NCBI RefSeq assembly: GCF_000485595.1
Contig: NW_014577364.1
Coordinates: forward strand, 33,161 to 65,473
Length of the DNA: 32,313 nt
Direction of reading: 5' to 3'
DNA from: Priapulus caudatus
Lineage: Eukaryota; Priapulida; Priapulimorpha; Priapulimorphida; Priapulidae
Of this stretch, positions 1 to 10,246 are shown one piece after another. Position 1 is the first letter of the stretch. The number at the start of each line of letters is the position of its first letter. Both the position numbers and the translations under genes were made by a program. The notes below the pieces were generated by a model, which was not told the origin of the DNA, ran no database searches, and saw nothing but the letters and a program-made list of their open reading frames with translations.

Positions 1-1
1 T

Positions 2-640
2 CTAATGGGCCTCGTCGATGCGGACTATATGTTCCTCTGGATAGATGTTGGAGGGCACGGACACATGTCAGATGCACAGATCTTCAATGATTCAGAGCTG
101 AATGAGTGCCTAGTAGATGGGACCATTTGTCTTCCTCCAGCAGACCCCCTACCAAATGACGACAGGGACATGCCATATTTCTTCCTGGCTGATGATGCGT
201 TCGCAATGCGGACCAACATGATGAAGCCTTACTCGATGCGCAAGATGACCAAAGAGCATAGGATCTACAACTACAGGATATCTAGAAGGCGTCGCGTTGT
301 GGAGAACGCCTTTGGCATCCTTGCCCAACGTTGGCAGATTCTCCTGACCACCATGCAGCATGAACCTGACACCATACGACTGATCGTCGAGGCCTGCGTC
401 TGTCTTCATAATTTGATGAGACTGCATTACCCTACCATTCAGAATGCTGCCTTGGATGCGGAGGATGTCAACCACCAATTGATCCCAGGTGCTTGGAGGA
501 CTGATGCAAACATGCATGAGCTGAACAACATTAGAGGGAACAACCGTGACACCAGTGTAGCCAAGAAACAACGAGAATACCTCAAGCTGTACTTCAATTC
601 ACCTGCAGGCTCTGTGCCCTGGCAAGATAGCATGATATAA
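2..640 (+). CDS. PIF/Harbinger transposase, C-terminal part (cut by window start)
   Basis: The visible 211 residues are the second half of a DDE endonuclease of the PIF/Harbinger (HARBI1-like) family. Numbering from the ATG at 5, residues 13-27 (IDVGGHGHMSDAQIF) match the strand carrying the second catalytic Asp (D23), and VVENAFGIL carries the catalytic Glu (E100). FFLADDAF (59-66) and CVCLHNLMR near residues 130-138 are also typical of the family. The first catalytic Asp should lie upstream of the window, so the ATG at 5 is probably internal; the frame stays open to base 2. The reading frame is intact up to TAA at 638-640. An AATAAA at 798-803 could serve as poly(A) signal. The partner Myb-like protein gene usual for autonomous Harbinger elements is not seen. 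It probably lies in the 5' flank or first intron of the acyltransferase gene downstream. Family call is firm; whether it is active or host-adopted cannot be judged. Confidence 0.88.
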   Translation, partial: LMGLVDADYMFLWIDVGGHGHMSDAQIFNDSELNECLVDGTICLPPADPLPNDDRDMPYFFLADDAFAMRTNMMKPYSMRKMTKEHRIYNYRISRRRRVVENAFGILAQRWQILLTTMQHEPDTIRLIVEACVCLHNLMRLHYPTIQNAALDAEDVNHQLIPGAWRTDANMHELNNIRGNNRDTSVAKKQREYLKLYFNSPAGSVPWQDSMI

Positions 641-940
641 AAAGTCAGTTACAAAAAAGACAGTTCAAAAGTTCACAAGTACACAGTACACAATATTGTG
701 TTTGAAATAAATATGGTAATGTAAAAAATAAATAAATTTTGTTCTGTTTCTTTTATGCATAATGCCTTGCTTATATGTAATTTCTTAAATGTCCTTAAAT
801 AAAGTTATATTAACTTAAACTTAAACAAAAAAATCCCAATTCCCCAAACATAAAAGTCAGACGTCCCCAAACCTGCAAAATAAAATAAACTGCGCACGCG
901 CAGTGAGCGAGTTGCAAACGTATTGAGAGCGTAGTATAAG

Positions 941-1068
941 GGCGCACAGAGCGCACTGAGAGCGCACAGAGCGCACAGAGCGCACAGAGCGCACTGAGAG
1001 CGCACAGAGCGCACTGAGAGCGCACTGAGCGCACTTAGGGCAGTGGGAGCACATTGAGAGCGCACTGA
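941..1068. repeat. GAGCGCAC tandem array
   Basis: About a dozen tandem units alternate between GAGCGCACA (9 bp) and GAGCGCACTGA (11 bp), degrading at the right end into units such as GAGCACATT. The array lies just after CpG-rich sequence with the palindromic CTGCGCACGCGCAG at about 890-903. Overlapping open frames here are a by-product of the repeat, not genes. Confidence 0.85.
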
Positions 1069-1273
1069 AGATCAAACTGTGAACGCATAGGATCGCAGTG
1101 AGAGCGTAATAAGCGAGTCAAGAGCGTATACTGTAAGCTACATGGTGTCACACACCATGGTCACACCACGCCATGGATTTCCATGGACTGCGCTTTTCCT
1201 CGCGCTTTCATACTTTTCAGGTTGCAGTGGTAGCGCGCGCGTGATCGCGGGAAGGTGTGACAGTGGTATAATT

Positions 1274-1589
1274 CAGGGGTAGAAATTAACTTTTGAACAC
1301 GGGAGTCCAACGGACTCCCTACCCTCAAAAAGAGGGAGTCCGCAGCAAAATGAGCGAGTCCGCAGTTTCGGTTTCAAAATTAAAGATATTAACAATAACG
1401 CATGTGATTATTTTTAAGATTCATGCATTTCTTTGGACATTAGCTGAAAAAATACCGTAATTCCGCGAGGCTAGTTTGTATGACAGAATTTTCAAGGAGT
1501 CACACGGACTCCTGCATATGTCAAATCAGAGAGTCCGACAGTAAATCAGGGAGTATTTCACTCCGGACTCCCGTTAATTTCGCACCCTG
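1274..1589. mobile_element. MITE-like element with CAGGG...GAAATTAAC ends
   Basis: The left end reads CAGGGGTAGAAATTAAC and then, after about 9 extra bases, CGGGAGTCC. The right end, read in reverse, is CAGGGTGCGAAATTAAC followed by GGGAGTCC. Between them GGAGTCC/GGACTCC occurs repeatedly in both orientations. The ~316 bp length, terminal inversion and lack of coding potential fit a non-autonomous DNA transposon. Flanking target duplication is not convincing: both sides are TATA-containing but not identical. Confidence 0.6.
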
Positions 1590-1762
1590 TTATAGACACA
1601 TATATTAACACATATGTAAACTAGACAGAGGGCACTCACAGAGTGCATACCTCTGCCAGCGACATACGCGATACGCCATACGACTCACGAACACACGAAT
1701 AACCCGCTATATACGCCAGCGTACGGACATGCACAGGCTCCCATGTAACATGTATGTGTTAC

Positions 1763-1838
1763 GAGCTGGCTCGCCGCTCGCTGCTGGCTGCTGCTGACTG
1801 GCTGGCCTGCTGCTGGCTGGCTGGCTGGCTCGCTGACT
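1763..1838. repeat. GCTGG/CTG simple repeat
   Basis: An imperfect run of GCTGG and CTG units followed by degenerate GCTCG units. Simple-sequence DNA with no further feature seen. Confidence 0.7.
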
Positions 1839-2065
1839 CGACACGCTAATATCGATCGCGTGAACACACTAACACACGAACACACGAGAGCGATCACATA
1901 ACCTCCTCCAACTCCGTTGGGCGGAGGTAATTATATATGCATACATATACTGCCTGTATGAGTACAAATGCACCTATATACAGTACGTGTAAATAATACC
2001 AAGAAAATCACATTTATGCAATTACATTATCGCAAGATTATTTACTTTTATTATATACGTTTCAG

Positions 2066-5000
2066 GCGGTGCTTGAGCTGTTTGGCGGGCTCAAGATAAA
2101 GATAACAGGGACCAGCCTCCAGCCAGACCAGCCAGCTATCATGATAATGAACCACAGGACATGCTTCGATTGGCTCTTCCTCTGGGCCTGTCTGGTCAGA
2201 CAGACTAAAGTTCGACAGGAGAAAATAGTTCTAAAATCGGAACTAAAGGCGCTTGTAGGGCCCAGTGAGTATCGTGTGTGAGTATGTAGTGTGTGGGAGC
2301 GTGTGCGTGCGCCTTCTATACGGAGAGTTAGACAGTCAGATCACCAAAGAATATTGCCAGATGACCCCGTGGTCTATAGTATACAATAGCGCACATTTAA
2401 TTTTACAGACAGTGTAAAAACTATGTACATAATATAGTGCCTTCAGAATCAGGCCTATATATAATAGTGTCTTCAGAGTTCAGAATCAGTTACGTTTGTC
2501 ACGCGGACAGACACGCCAGATGCTGGCCAGTCTGGTTTAAAATTTACTGACTGAAGTTATCAATGAGGTGTCCGTACATGGACGCATAACTTAGACGTCT
2601 CTCATAATAGATTTGTTCTTGTTGCAGACTGGGGTATGCAAGCTGCATTCTACATATTTGTCCGACAAGGCTTGGAGGCTGACCAGAGGCTTATGCGTAG
2701 AATGACAGCTTACCTTTCCCAGATTCAAAGCATTCATCCACAGGTTAGTGCAAGCAACAGTTCGTTTTTGAATTGGCTTCTTAGTTATGGTTAGCTGTTG
2801 ATGAAAGATGAATCAAGAATACAAAAGAGGCGAACAATAAGTATATGAATGTGACAGTATTGCGTCGATACTAACCCTAACCCTATCACGACAACACTTG
2901 GCACCACTACAAAAATACGTCCTTGATGGATATATTCTTGCAATGCGCAAGAATAATTCTCACAGATTTCTTTTCTTCTCACAGATTTCATTATACATGG
3001 TTCAAAATGTACTCACAGCTGATTGGAAATTATACACGACACTAGTCTAGTACTGAATAAAAAAACAAGTTTTTATTTACTACTGTTGACATCTATGGAG
3101 AACAATTCTCAATCTTCTCTTTTATATGAGATGCGATCTAAAAATTACGTGCCACTGACTCAACGATGATAACCACCACCATATTACATCACTCTTTCCC
3201 ATCGACCGTTTCAAAATAAGTGTAGTGATGAATGTATTCATCGACCAATTCCTTGTAGGTGCTGCTGTTTCCAGAGGGCACCGACTTCAATGTAAAGGCA
3301 GTGGCTAGCAGTGACCGACATGCACGACAGAGCGGGCTTCCGCCGTACAAATACGTGTTACATCCACGCACCGGTGGCTTCGTCTGCCTTGTGCAGGCAT
3401 TCCGACAGCGTACGTAGTAACATACTAAGTAATGACAACCCTTACAGTTTACTCGTGGTACAAGGTGGTTCCATTAGCTAGTAGGTACAAACAGGACTGA
3501 TAAAACCTCATTTTACTTACTGTTCCACTTACACTTACTTCCACTCCATTCCCACGTCCATTTATTATAGAACTAGTCGTATTTCCTGTTGTGCTACAGG
3601 GCACTCGTCTTTTTCTCCAGATAAATTCGAGCAAAAAATATTTGCGCAAGGAGAGGTACTACAAGACTCAATACCATGCATGCCAACAACGTAGTTCCCG
3701 ATTTATTGGGTTTGGAACAAACAGGCGCATTGCTAAAACGACAAATGCTGTTGAAAACAATCTTTATGTATGTTATTTTAATAGAATAAAGGGGAAAGAC
3801 CCTCAGTTCAACAGGACATTTCCTGCAAAACAAACTTCCTTCTTTCTTAAGAGAACGTTGTTAAGCCATAATAAACCTAAAAAGCAAATTTAAACCGAAT
3901 GACGATTCTCGGCTATTCAGCAAGTACTGAAAATAATGACCTTACAAAACAAATATTTTCACCACGGCACTTAAAACGGGACTACCGCTAAAGCACAACG
4001 CACACACCAAAGCAAAACACCTGAACGTGGAGCGAAACATGTATCGCTCGATGTTCGTGGCTGTGTGCGGATTCCCGAAACAAAAAACATTGCTCAGCTG
4101 AGCGTGTTTCGCTGAACAAGCAATGTTTGATTCGCGGAGCGTGTTTCGCCTGAGCGTACGTTTTGCTCGGGTGTGTGCGTCAATTGTTCTGCTACACAGC
4201 GAAACGCCACAGACGGTCTCCAATCAATATCCTTAAAAATATCACATGACACACAAAATTGGATGGCCATTGGATGGCTATTTTGGATGTCATGTGACAG
4301 CGGCGCTGTACGCATGTTTCTGTATGTTTTGCTCAGCTGTGTGCTGTGTCGGGTGGCGTGTCAAACTGCATGCAGCGCCCCCTTCCCACACTCAGGATAT
4401 ACCTATAGTAGATTGAGCCTATGAGCGAGAGCGCCATCTGTCGTGGAGTTTGGTGGAGCAGAACGCCGAGAAAGCCGAGCAGAACGCAAAACGCTGGAAA
4501 ACAAAATTTCGCGTTTTGCTCGGGTGTGTGCATTGTGCTTTAATGGGGACAATTTCGTAGTTCCTGACATGTCCTGATAAAAGAGAGACAAGATGCACGA
4601 GCACCTGTACACCAGTAAACAATCGAACAATAATGTTTTGCTTTATGAACAGATGGCACGCTAACGGCTGTACATGACATGACAATAGCTTACCGTGGCA
4701 ACTTCCCAGAAAGTGAACTTGACATGATAAGGGGGAAGTTTCCCGAAGAAGTCCACGTTCACATTAGCACATTTCCAGATGACATACTTCCACTAGATGA
4801 CTCTGGTAAGAACTACTCGTCATGCTAAATCTATTTAGGTATTTCTGGAAGGTGCTACTTCATTAGCAAGAGAAACAAACGTTTAAAACTTGTTCGCTTT
4901 TGGTTTGGTTAAGAAACGTGACTGCTACGGTAGCTAACTAATATTTCATCAGGAATAAAATGATAATATGTTACCATTCTACTGCGGACTTCATTGTAAC

Positions 5001-5739
5001 CCCTCTGGAATAGGAAAAAGTACTTTTGTGATCTAATATACTTGCTATGGCATGTGCTTGTTAATGAAATTCCTTTTTTTATCTCCTAATTATGGTTGAT
5101 CGTGTTATCTCCAGCATACTTTAAATTGAATTTCTGTCTTTACTAACCACAGGACTTCAGACCTGGTGTAAATCCAGGTGGCAAAAAAAGGAAACTAGGC
5201 TGCAGAGCTTCTACAGAGATAACAGCTCTCTTCTGCAGAACCAGCAAACTTCCTTGTCGACTGCGTCAGCCTATGAAACAAAACTTCTGCAGAATGAGGC
5301 AGTGCATGACGAGAATTCACACAGCACACCACCAGCCGCAGCTGCCAGAACATCTTTGCCGCAGAACAATTCTTCGAATGGACTAGCACCAACTATAAAC
5401 GGCGACAAACACGCAGGCACAAATTCACCTGCTTTGGGTATACCAGCAGGCGAAATACATCCGGCGAAAGCCTGCACTTTCAAGGACTACGACAACAACA
5501 TTACTTCATTATATCCGAGTGATGAACCTAGAGACATTGCTCTTCTGCTGTATGTCGCCTTTTTCACGTGGTCGGGTATGCTTTCATTCTGGCTATGGTT
5601 ACTCATCATGTGTCCACTAGCAAGATGGTACGTCCTATTTACATGTCTCACGATGGGCGCAGTACAATTTTACGCTGGTGGCCTAGCAGAGTTTGAGATG
5701 CTAGTATATGAGAAACTGACTGGGAAACAGCTGGGATGA
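2066..5739 (+). CDS. LCLAT1: Lysocardiolipin acyltransferase 1-like, five exons, 5' partial
   Basis: Exons: 2066-2264, 2628-2743, 3259-3409, 4653-4805 and 5153-5739 (TGA at 5737). All introns are GT-AG and the phases join without a frameshift, giving 401 residues. The family (PlsC/LPLAT, AGPAT8/ALCAT1 branch) re-acylates lysophospholipids including lysocardiolipin in ER-type membranes. Acyltransferase motif I is NHRTCFDW at residues 29-36 (His30, Asp35); motif III is LLFPEGTDF at 107-115. The joins also give the family-like blocks YKYVLHPRTGGF and TAVHDMTIAY, the latter across the exon 3/4 junction. Two hydrophobic helices lie at about 334-360 and 365-385. Between the catalytic domain and these helices is a Ser/Pro/Asn/Ala-rich linker of roughly 100 residues, much longer than I recall for the vertebrate protein. 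The first visible exon opens at AVLELFGG, so about 60 N-terminal residues are encoded upstream, outside the window. Exon ends are inferred from splice consensus and homology. Confidence 0.9.
2871..2885 (-). repeat. Short interstitial telomere-like tract (CTAACC)
   Basis: CTAACCCTAACCCTA, about two and a half copies of the vertebrate/metazoan telomere motif on the minus strand, inside the second visible acyltransferase intron (2744-3258). The rest of this intron shows nothing notable. Confidence 0.7.
3978..4550. mobile_element. Inverted-repeat element in acyltransferase intron 3410-4652
   Basis: The left end (3978-4022) contains TAAAGCACAACGCACACACC followed by AAAGCAAAACAC. The right end (about 4505-4550), read in reverse, contains TTAAAGCACAATGCACACACC followed by CGAGCAAAACGC. 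The two arms match imperfectly over about 40 bp. An additional internal copy of the TTTTGCTCGGGTGTGTGC arm lies at about 4161-4180, so the interior is partly repeated. No coding capacity is seen. It looks like a ~570 bp non-autonomous DNA transposon; I could not define a target-site duplication. Confidence 0.6.
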
Positions 5740-5929
5740 GATTCGGCTAAGGAGTGAGATGCATAAAAAACTACGTTTCGATTCATGGGAAAGATGATAC
5801 ATATATTTATTAATTAATATCAGTCCAGACATGATATGACTTTACCATATTTTGTATTTCCACAAAATGATGTAATTTATGTATGAGTTTTGTAATGTGT
5901 CAGTCAGAATTTTGATAACATATGATATC

Positions 5930-5957
5930 AATAAAGCGAAAAAATGTGTTCAATAAA
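5930..5957 (+). promoter_or_regulatory. Two poly(A) signals after the acyltransferase gene
   Basis: AATAAA occurs at 5930-5935 and again at 5952-5957, about 190-215 bp after the stop codon at 5739. They are the natural 3' end signals for this transcript and leave roughly 350 bp to the convergent SmD1 stop codon. Confidence 0.7.
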
Positions 5958-5991
5958 AAAACTTATCAAGCATATTAATGAAGCAATAACT

Positions 5992-6047
5992 TGTCATGTC
6001 ATGTTCCATGTTGTCATGTCATGTCCTTCATGTCATGTTCCATGTGC
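5992..6047. repeat. TCATGTCATGTTCCATG tandem repeat
   Basis: Short imperfect repeats of GTCATGTCATG and TTCCATG in the convergent intergenic gap between the acyltransferase and SmD1 genes. Simple sequence only. Confidence 0.6.
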
Positions 6048-6307
6048 AAATGCTTGACATTATCCTTAAAAATGAAGTTTCTTGGTGAAATCCACCTGCA
6101 TAAATTGCTTAGGACTGCCTAAAATGGAATGTACTGAATATAACATTTTCCAGGTAACATTCCCCATTCCTTGAAACTGAACGTTGTTGCTTGACAAACG
6201 ATTATCTATGCAAATCATTGTAACACCTTAGATTTGCCAAGTTGAGTTGACGGGACAAACTAAACATGATCGTTACTGTACATGGTAGAGGAAGGTAGAT
6301 CATCAGT

Positions 6308-7820
6308 CTAGAATCGGGACCCTCCTCTGCCACCGCGAAAACCACCTCCGCCGCCGCCAAATCCTGTGCCACGTCCCCTGCCGCCACGCCCTCGTCCTCT
6401 CCCTCGGCCCCGGGCACCCGGCGCTCCACGACCTAGAGGGGAATGAAACAGAAGAGTACTTATCACATCACTCACACGTAACCGATGTACTTACTCAATA
6501 TTATCAAGTCAGATGGATGACTCTAAGTCCTCGCGTTCAAACTAAGCCCCTTACAGATTGAAAGTTACTTTACGGCACTCTGCCTTCTGTTATTACGAAA
6601 ATCTTTAAAGCTCATAAATATTGCAGTCGGTTTTAATTAAGTGAAATGTGAGCAGTGTCAAGTGTCTCGACCTACCCCTGCTTCCTCGTCCCCCTCTGCC
6701 CTTTGTCCTTGGGCCATCGTTGATCAGCAGTGTGTCTAACGGGAGACTGTCCGGTAGGATGAAATAGCGGATATTGTTGCCACGAATACTCAGCGTTTCT
6801 AACTGAACGGGATCTTTGTTTTTTAGTGTCATCTTGACTGTCTTCAAGTGCGTGTTCATACTCACATCCACACCTGTGATCGTTCCATGCACCTGTAGGA
6901 TGATTAAAAACAGCACTGCTACCGAGTTGTGATAACAACATATAGAAATTATAATGGTTCATTACCTGCCAACATTCTGAACAACATGATGGTAAACCAC
7001 ACATGAGGATTTAGGATATACATGTACATGAATACATATAAGCAAGTAATCGAGCACTAAGTGCCCATATAATAATTTACACTTATGTAGTTAAAGCACT
7101 ATATAAATGACTATCATGTATTCAGACCATTTTCTAATTTAGCATTCTAACAAACTTACGTGAATTTGTACAGAGAAAAATTTCGATCAACTAAAAACAA
7201 CAAATACCCATTGTGGATATATTAAAAAGAAGTGGTAATGACTACTCTGGCAAGTACCACGATCAGAGACCCTGCCCAAAAACTGGCAAGTAGAAGAGTA
7301 GTGCTCAGCAGTCAGGTTGTGAGACCAGAGATGCCAACATATATTTGAAGCAATCTGTAGTTTCTGGCCATCAAATTAGTAGTTCGAGGGTCACGTAATG
7401 ACCCGAGTTTGCTAGGGGGGTCCGGCATGCCCCCTGGAAATTTTTTTGATTCTGAGATGCAATTTCCTGCATTCTGAGGGTCAAAAATGACAATAAATTG
7501 AAAAAAATAACAATAATTGACAAAAAAAATTTTTTTTTCTATCACAGTCAAATTCGTAGGTCTACTGGTCGTAGTGGTGCAAAAGGAATAGCAAATTCGC
7601 ATAAATTACGGATAAATCGTAGTGGTTGGCATCTCTGTGAGACTGTAACCTTGATACTTATGACTTTGGCAGCTACACGTACAAGCTTGTTTGTTCCACA
7701 TATAAAGTAGATATTGCATTACTACTACTAGTGTCGCAAAAATGATACCTGTGTTCCATTCTTCAGCTCAATAGTAACAGTCTCGTGACTGAGCTTCATA
7801 AGAAATCTCACCAACTTCAT
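6308..7820 (-). CDS. SNRPD1: Small nuclear ribonucleoprotein Sm D1, three exons, complete
   Basis: Exons on the minus strand: 7749-7820 (ATG), 6676-6892 and 6308-6432 (TAG), joined by GT-AG introns to 137 residues. The Sm fold is almost unchanged from the animal protein: [10 protein letters not shown] at the start, [17 protein letters not shown] at 25-41 (Sm1 motif) and [15 protein letters not shown] (Sm2 motif). SmD1 is one of seven Sm ring proteins that bind the U-rich Sm site of U1, U2, U4 and U5 snRNAs. The last exon encodes a separate Arg-Gly tail; such tails are symmetrically dimethylated by PRMT5 and bound by SMN. The tail here is unusual: a short GPRTKGRGG linker, RG dipeptides, then F-GGGGGG-F and a RGGSRF ending instead of the GGPRR ending of vertebrates. 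The start is supported by homology; a TATTATAG just upstream (about 7832) might be the acceptor of a 5'-UTR intron. No clear AATAAA is seen close downstream. Confidence 0.95.
7326..7637. mobile_element. MITE with CAGAGATGCCAAC ends in SNRPD1 intron 1
   Basis: Perfect 13-bp terminal inverted repeats CAGAGATGCCAAC bound a ~312 bp non-coding element. TGAGAC directly flanks both ends (7320-7325 and 7638-7643); extending by the shared TG gives a possible 8-bp duplication TGTGAGAC, which would fit a hAT-type element. The interior carries a GGGGGGTCCGGCATGCCCCC palindrome and an AGATGCAATTTCCTGCATTCTGA segment resembling one inside the element at 30670-30948. Confidence 0.75.
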
Positions 7821-8290
7821 CTTCTTTATATCTATAATAATACACACAGACATTAACACACTAGTAGATAAAAAAACACACAATACTGTACGACATATTT
7901 TTGTCTCATGCTGTAATTCAAAGGCTTTAAAAACCATTTACACCTGTTTCAATTTTAGATTTAAGGTTTAAAGATAATAGATATAATTTTTAATTTAATA
8001 GATTAAAAATTTCCAAATTTAAGACTGAAGTGAAATCATTTTCCCATTAACTATTCCAATGAATGTTACTACTGATGTAACAATACTAAACAGAATGGCT
8101 GTCTTGAGGGATCGATAATACTACAAACTCACTCAAACAGTACAGACTTTGTTTACTTCAAACAGCACATCACAGCACCCCCCTCCCCCCCCCAACCAGC
8201 CCCCTCACGCACATGCGCGAACTGGGCATCCTTTTCCGGTCCAGACGAGAAGGGAGATAACTCTCATTAAAGTTGGCATATATACAGATA
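7821..8290 (-). promoter_or_regulatory. Possible SNRPD1 upstream/promoter region
   Basis: This is the 5' flank of SNRPD1. Bases 8200-8215 contain CACGCACATGCGCGAA, close to an NRF1-type site, and CTTTTCCGG at about 8230 (CCGGAAAAG on the gene's strand) resembles an ETS core. A C-rich run lies at 8178-8206. On the minus strand GTGAGG at about 8203-8208 could be the donor of a 5'-UTR intron ending near 7832. These are motif resemblances only; no TATA box or start site can be fixed. Confidence 0.3.
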
Positions 8291-9331
8291 GTACATAGTT
8301 AACAGTCTGGCCAAAAAATAATTGATAGGGCATGAAATTTATATTTTTCGCACCGGCCCATATGGATGGTAATGTTCAGCACATTTTTACCAGTCCACAC
8401 CATAATTTAGCAGCCCTCACAGGGTGAAAAACTGATAATTGGAGGCACTGGTCCAGCAGGACCAGTGACGCTGAGGAAGTACTGGTCCTGGTCAGTAGGC
8501 ACTGGTCCAGGATTTCTGTCGTAGCAAAGTGAATGACTCGGATGTGGGGACGTTTTTATAGAGAGGGATGGTGCAATTTGGTGTTGTGCATGCTAAGGTA
8601 TTCTTAGAAATTATATTTTTTACTCGTTTCGATACACTGATGCGTAGTAAATCGGAACAATTCCGCAAGTCGATTTCAAAGATCTGTGGTCTCTGAAGAC
8701 CGCCCATTATTTCTATAAATTATCTTATTTTATTTTCGCGATTGCTGATTGCTCGGGATGCCCAGTATTATCGAATTAGCAGAAGTTTAACAGCATGACC
8801 TAGAAAATCGAACACAACAAAAATGGAGAGTTTGTGTACTTTGCATGGACTTTAGGCTTCGGAATTTGACTATTTTTAGTCTATATTTGATTAAATTTAC
8901 CATTCATTTAATTAGAATAATGTAGAAGGTTAGTAGAGAATAACAAAATAATCAGTTTGGTAAATTTTTTATTTCCTGTGCGGCAGCCTAAAAATTAATT
9001 TTTTTTACGAGAGCTCTTTTTTGATTTTGTATGAAAAAAAGAGCTCTCGTAATTTTTTTACGGGAGCTATTTTAGGCTTGGGCAGAGCTACTTTTTCATA
9101 GGATGATTTTGTTAAATTTTTTATAATTTTGATGCACTGACTCTAATATCATTAATTAGCATTCAGCACTCAGCACCAGTATTAGACTACAGTGTTAAGA
9201 AATCTTCAACAAATTACATTCTATCACATTTTTTTATCGCATTTCACTCGACTAAGAAACCAATCACATTCTTATTCAATTTCATTCACACAGACAGACA
9301 TGCACTACACAGCACACATAGTCAGGTAACA
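8291..9331. other. AT-rich intergenic stretch with inverted repeats
   Basis: No gene is visible. An inverted repeat of the form GGCACTGGTCC...GGACCAGTG lies around 8443-8515, with several CTGGTCC copies in both directions, probably a decayed transposon end. A perfect hairpin is listed separately at 9005-9052. The remainder is AT-rich without recognisable features. Confidence 0.5.
9005..9052. repeat. Perfect 18-bp hairpin (TTACGAGAGCTC)
   Basis: TTACGAGAGCTCTTTTTT at 9005-9022 is exactly complementary to the sequence ending at 9052, with a loop of about 12 bases. A degraded extra copy of TTACGGGAGCT follows at about 9058-9068. It could be a minimal foldback element; the surrounding DNA is AT-rich. 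Confidence 0.65.
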
Positions 9332-9910
9332 ATGTCAGGTGTCACTGGTCATGCCCTCACTCCCCATGATAACCCCTGCGACATATTAACTTATTGTTAT
9401 GCGGTCATAAAAACACTGGGCTATGCTACATGCCGCAATCGATTTCTTAGACTGTCACGAGGTTTTGTTTGTGTGGCCAATCATGCTTGGAGGATGTTTT
9501 GGATACCCTGTCTACGTTCAGGAACGGAGCGTATTAGAATGCGCTCCCGTTTACAAGTCTGTCTAAACTGCCGTTGCGATAACCGTAGTATTTCAGCGTA
9601 ATATGAGGAGAAAAAGTGGAGGTGAGGGGTTTTAGTATTTTATTTTTAAATACAATTAATTAGGGAGTGTTTAAAAAAAAATCATCTACTATGCTTAGAA
9701 TACAGCCAGGCCAGCACGTCAATTCACATCCTGACACCCATCCTTTGGAAATTCCACTACTACCTATAGAAACTCAAACTGTTGAAGAATTACTTGTTGT
9801 ATAGCCTATGTCGTATGTTATATTATTTGACATCAGTGGTGCATTGGCAACAGCCAGCACTGTCTTAAGCAAGAAAAAATGCACCGCCGATTCTCCAGCC
9901 AGTGGGTTTT

Positions 9911-10246
9911 CATGGGCGGATCCGGCTTTTTGAAAAAGGGGGGTCCAGTAATAAATAAAGGGCGCTTTTATAAAAAAAAAAAAGGTGCCGAAGGCAGCTT
10001 ATGCGACGTGTCTAATGCACGTTGCCACTTAAGGGGGGGGGGGGGTGTTAGGGGGACCTCCCCCCTCAAATTTTTTTTTAAATTGGTGCGTTCTGAGAGC
10101 ATCTGAGCAGTAATTTTGATGTCTAGAATGCAAGATGGAATTCCAAATTTTTAAGCAGAAAATTATCTTTTATGTGTTTTCCATTTTTTTATTTTTTTGG
10201 TAAAAAAGGGGGGGTCCGGACCCCCTGGCCTCTGGATCCGCCCATG
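9911..10246. mobile_element. MITE with CATGGGCGGATCC ends, copy 1
   Basis: Starts CATGGGCGGATCC and ends with its exact complement GGATCCGCCCATG; GTTTT flanks both sides, a likely 5-bp target duplication. Inside the ends sit GGGGGGTCC and GGTCCGGACCCCC tracts. The ~336 bp element has no coding potential. Near-identical copies lie at about 17209-17410 (cut by the gap) and 18984-19303. Confidence 0.75.

Larger units (their letters stand above)
641..2065. other. Gene-free stretch between transposase and first visible acyltransferase exon
   Basis: No coding exon is recognisable here. I looked for an exon for the membrane N-terminus of the acyltransferase (a start codon followed by a hydrophobic segment and a splice donor) and did not find one. 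The stretch holds AT-rich 3' sequence of the Harbinger element, a GAGCGCAC tandem array (941-1068), two adjacent palindromes (about 1141-1186), an inverted-repeat element (1274-1589) and a GCTGG-rich simple repeat (about 1763-1838). It ends in the polypyrimidine/AG acceptor before 2066. It is probably intron or 5' flank of the acyltransferase gene. Confidence 0.6.

Noticed and set aside
5-640. Host gene HARBI1 instead of a transposon
   Set aside because: It cannot be decided from half the protein; surrounding repeats and no visible introns favour a transposon copy.
941-1068. CRISPR-like repetition
   Set aside because: Units are 9-11 bp with no spacers and the genome is animal.
805-1075. Cysteine/alanine/leucine-rich open frames over the tandem array
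   Set aside because: Three frames are open at once with the same short repeat, an artefact of a tandem array lacking stop codons.
2066-2264. Generic AGPAT (1-acylglycerol-3-phosphate acyltransferase) instead of LCLAT1
   Set aside because: The downstream exons carry blocks (MQAAFYIF, YVLHPRTGGF, TAVHDMTIAY) characteristic of the LCLAT1/AGPAT3-5-8 branch, with closest match to LCLAT1 in my recollection.
3591-3893. 100-codon open frame in the acyltransferase intron
   Set aside because: Lies wholly inside a well-supported intron, basic low-information composition, no motifs.
9332-9601. 89-codon open frame repeated at 18395-18676
   Set aside because: Frame differs between copies because of indels, and the protein shows no recognisable features; it is duplicated non-coding DNA.
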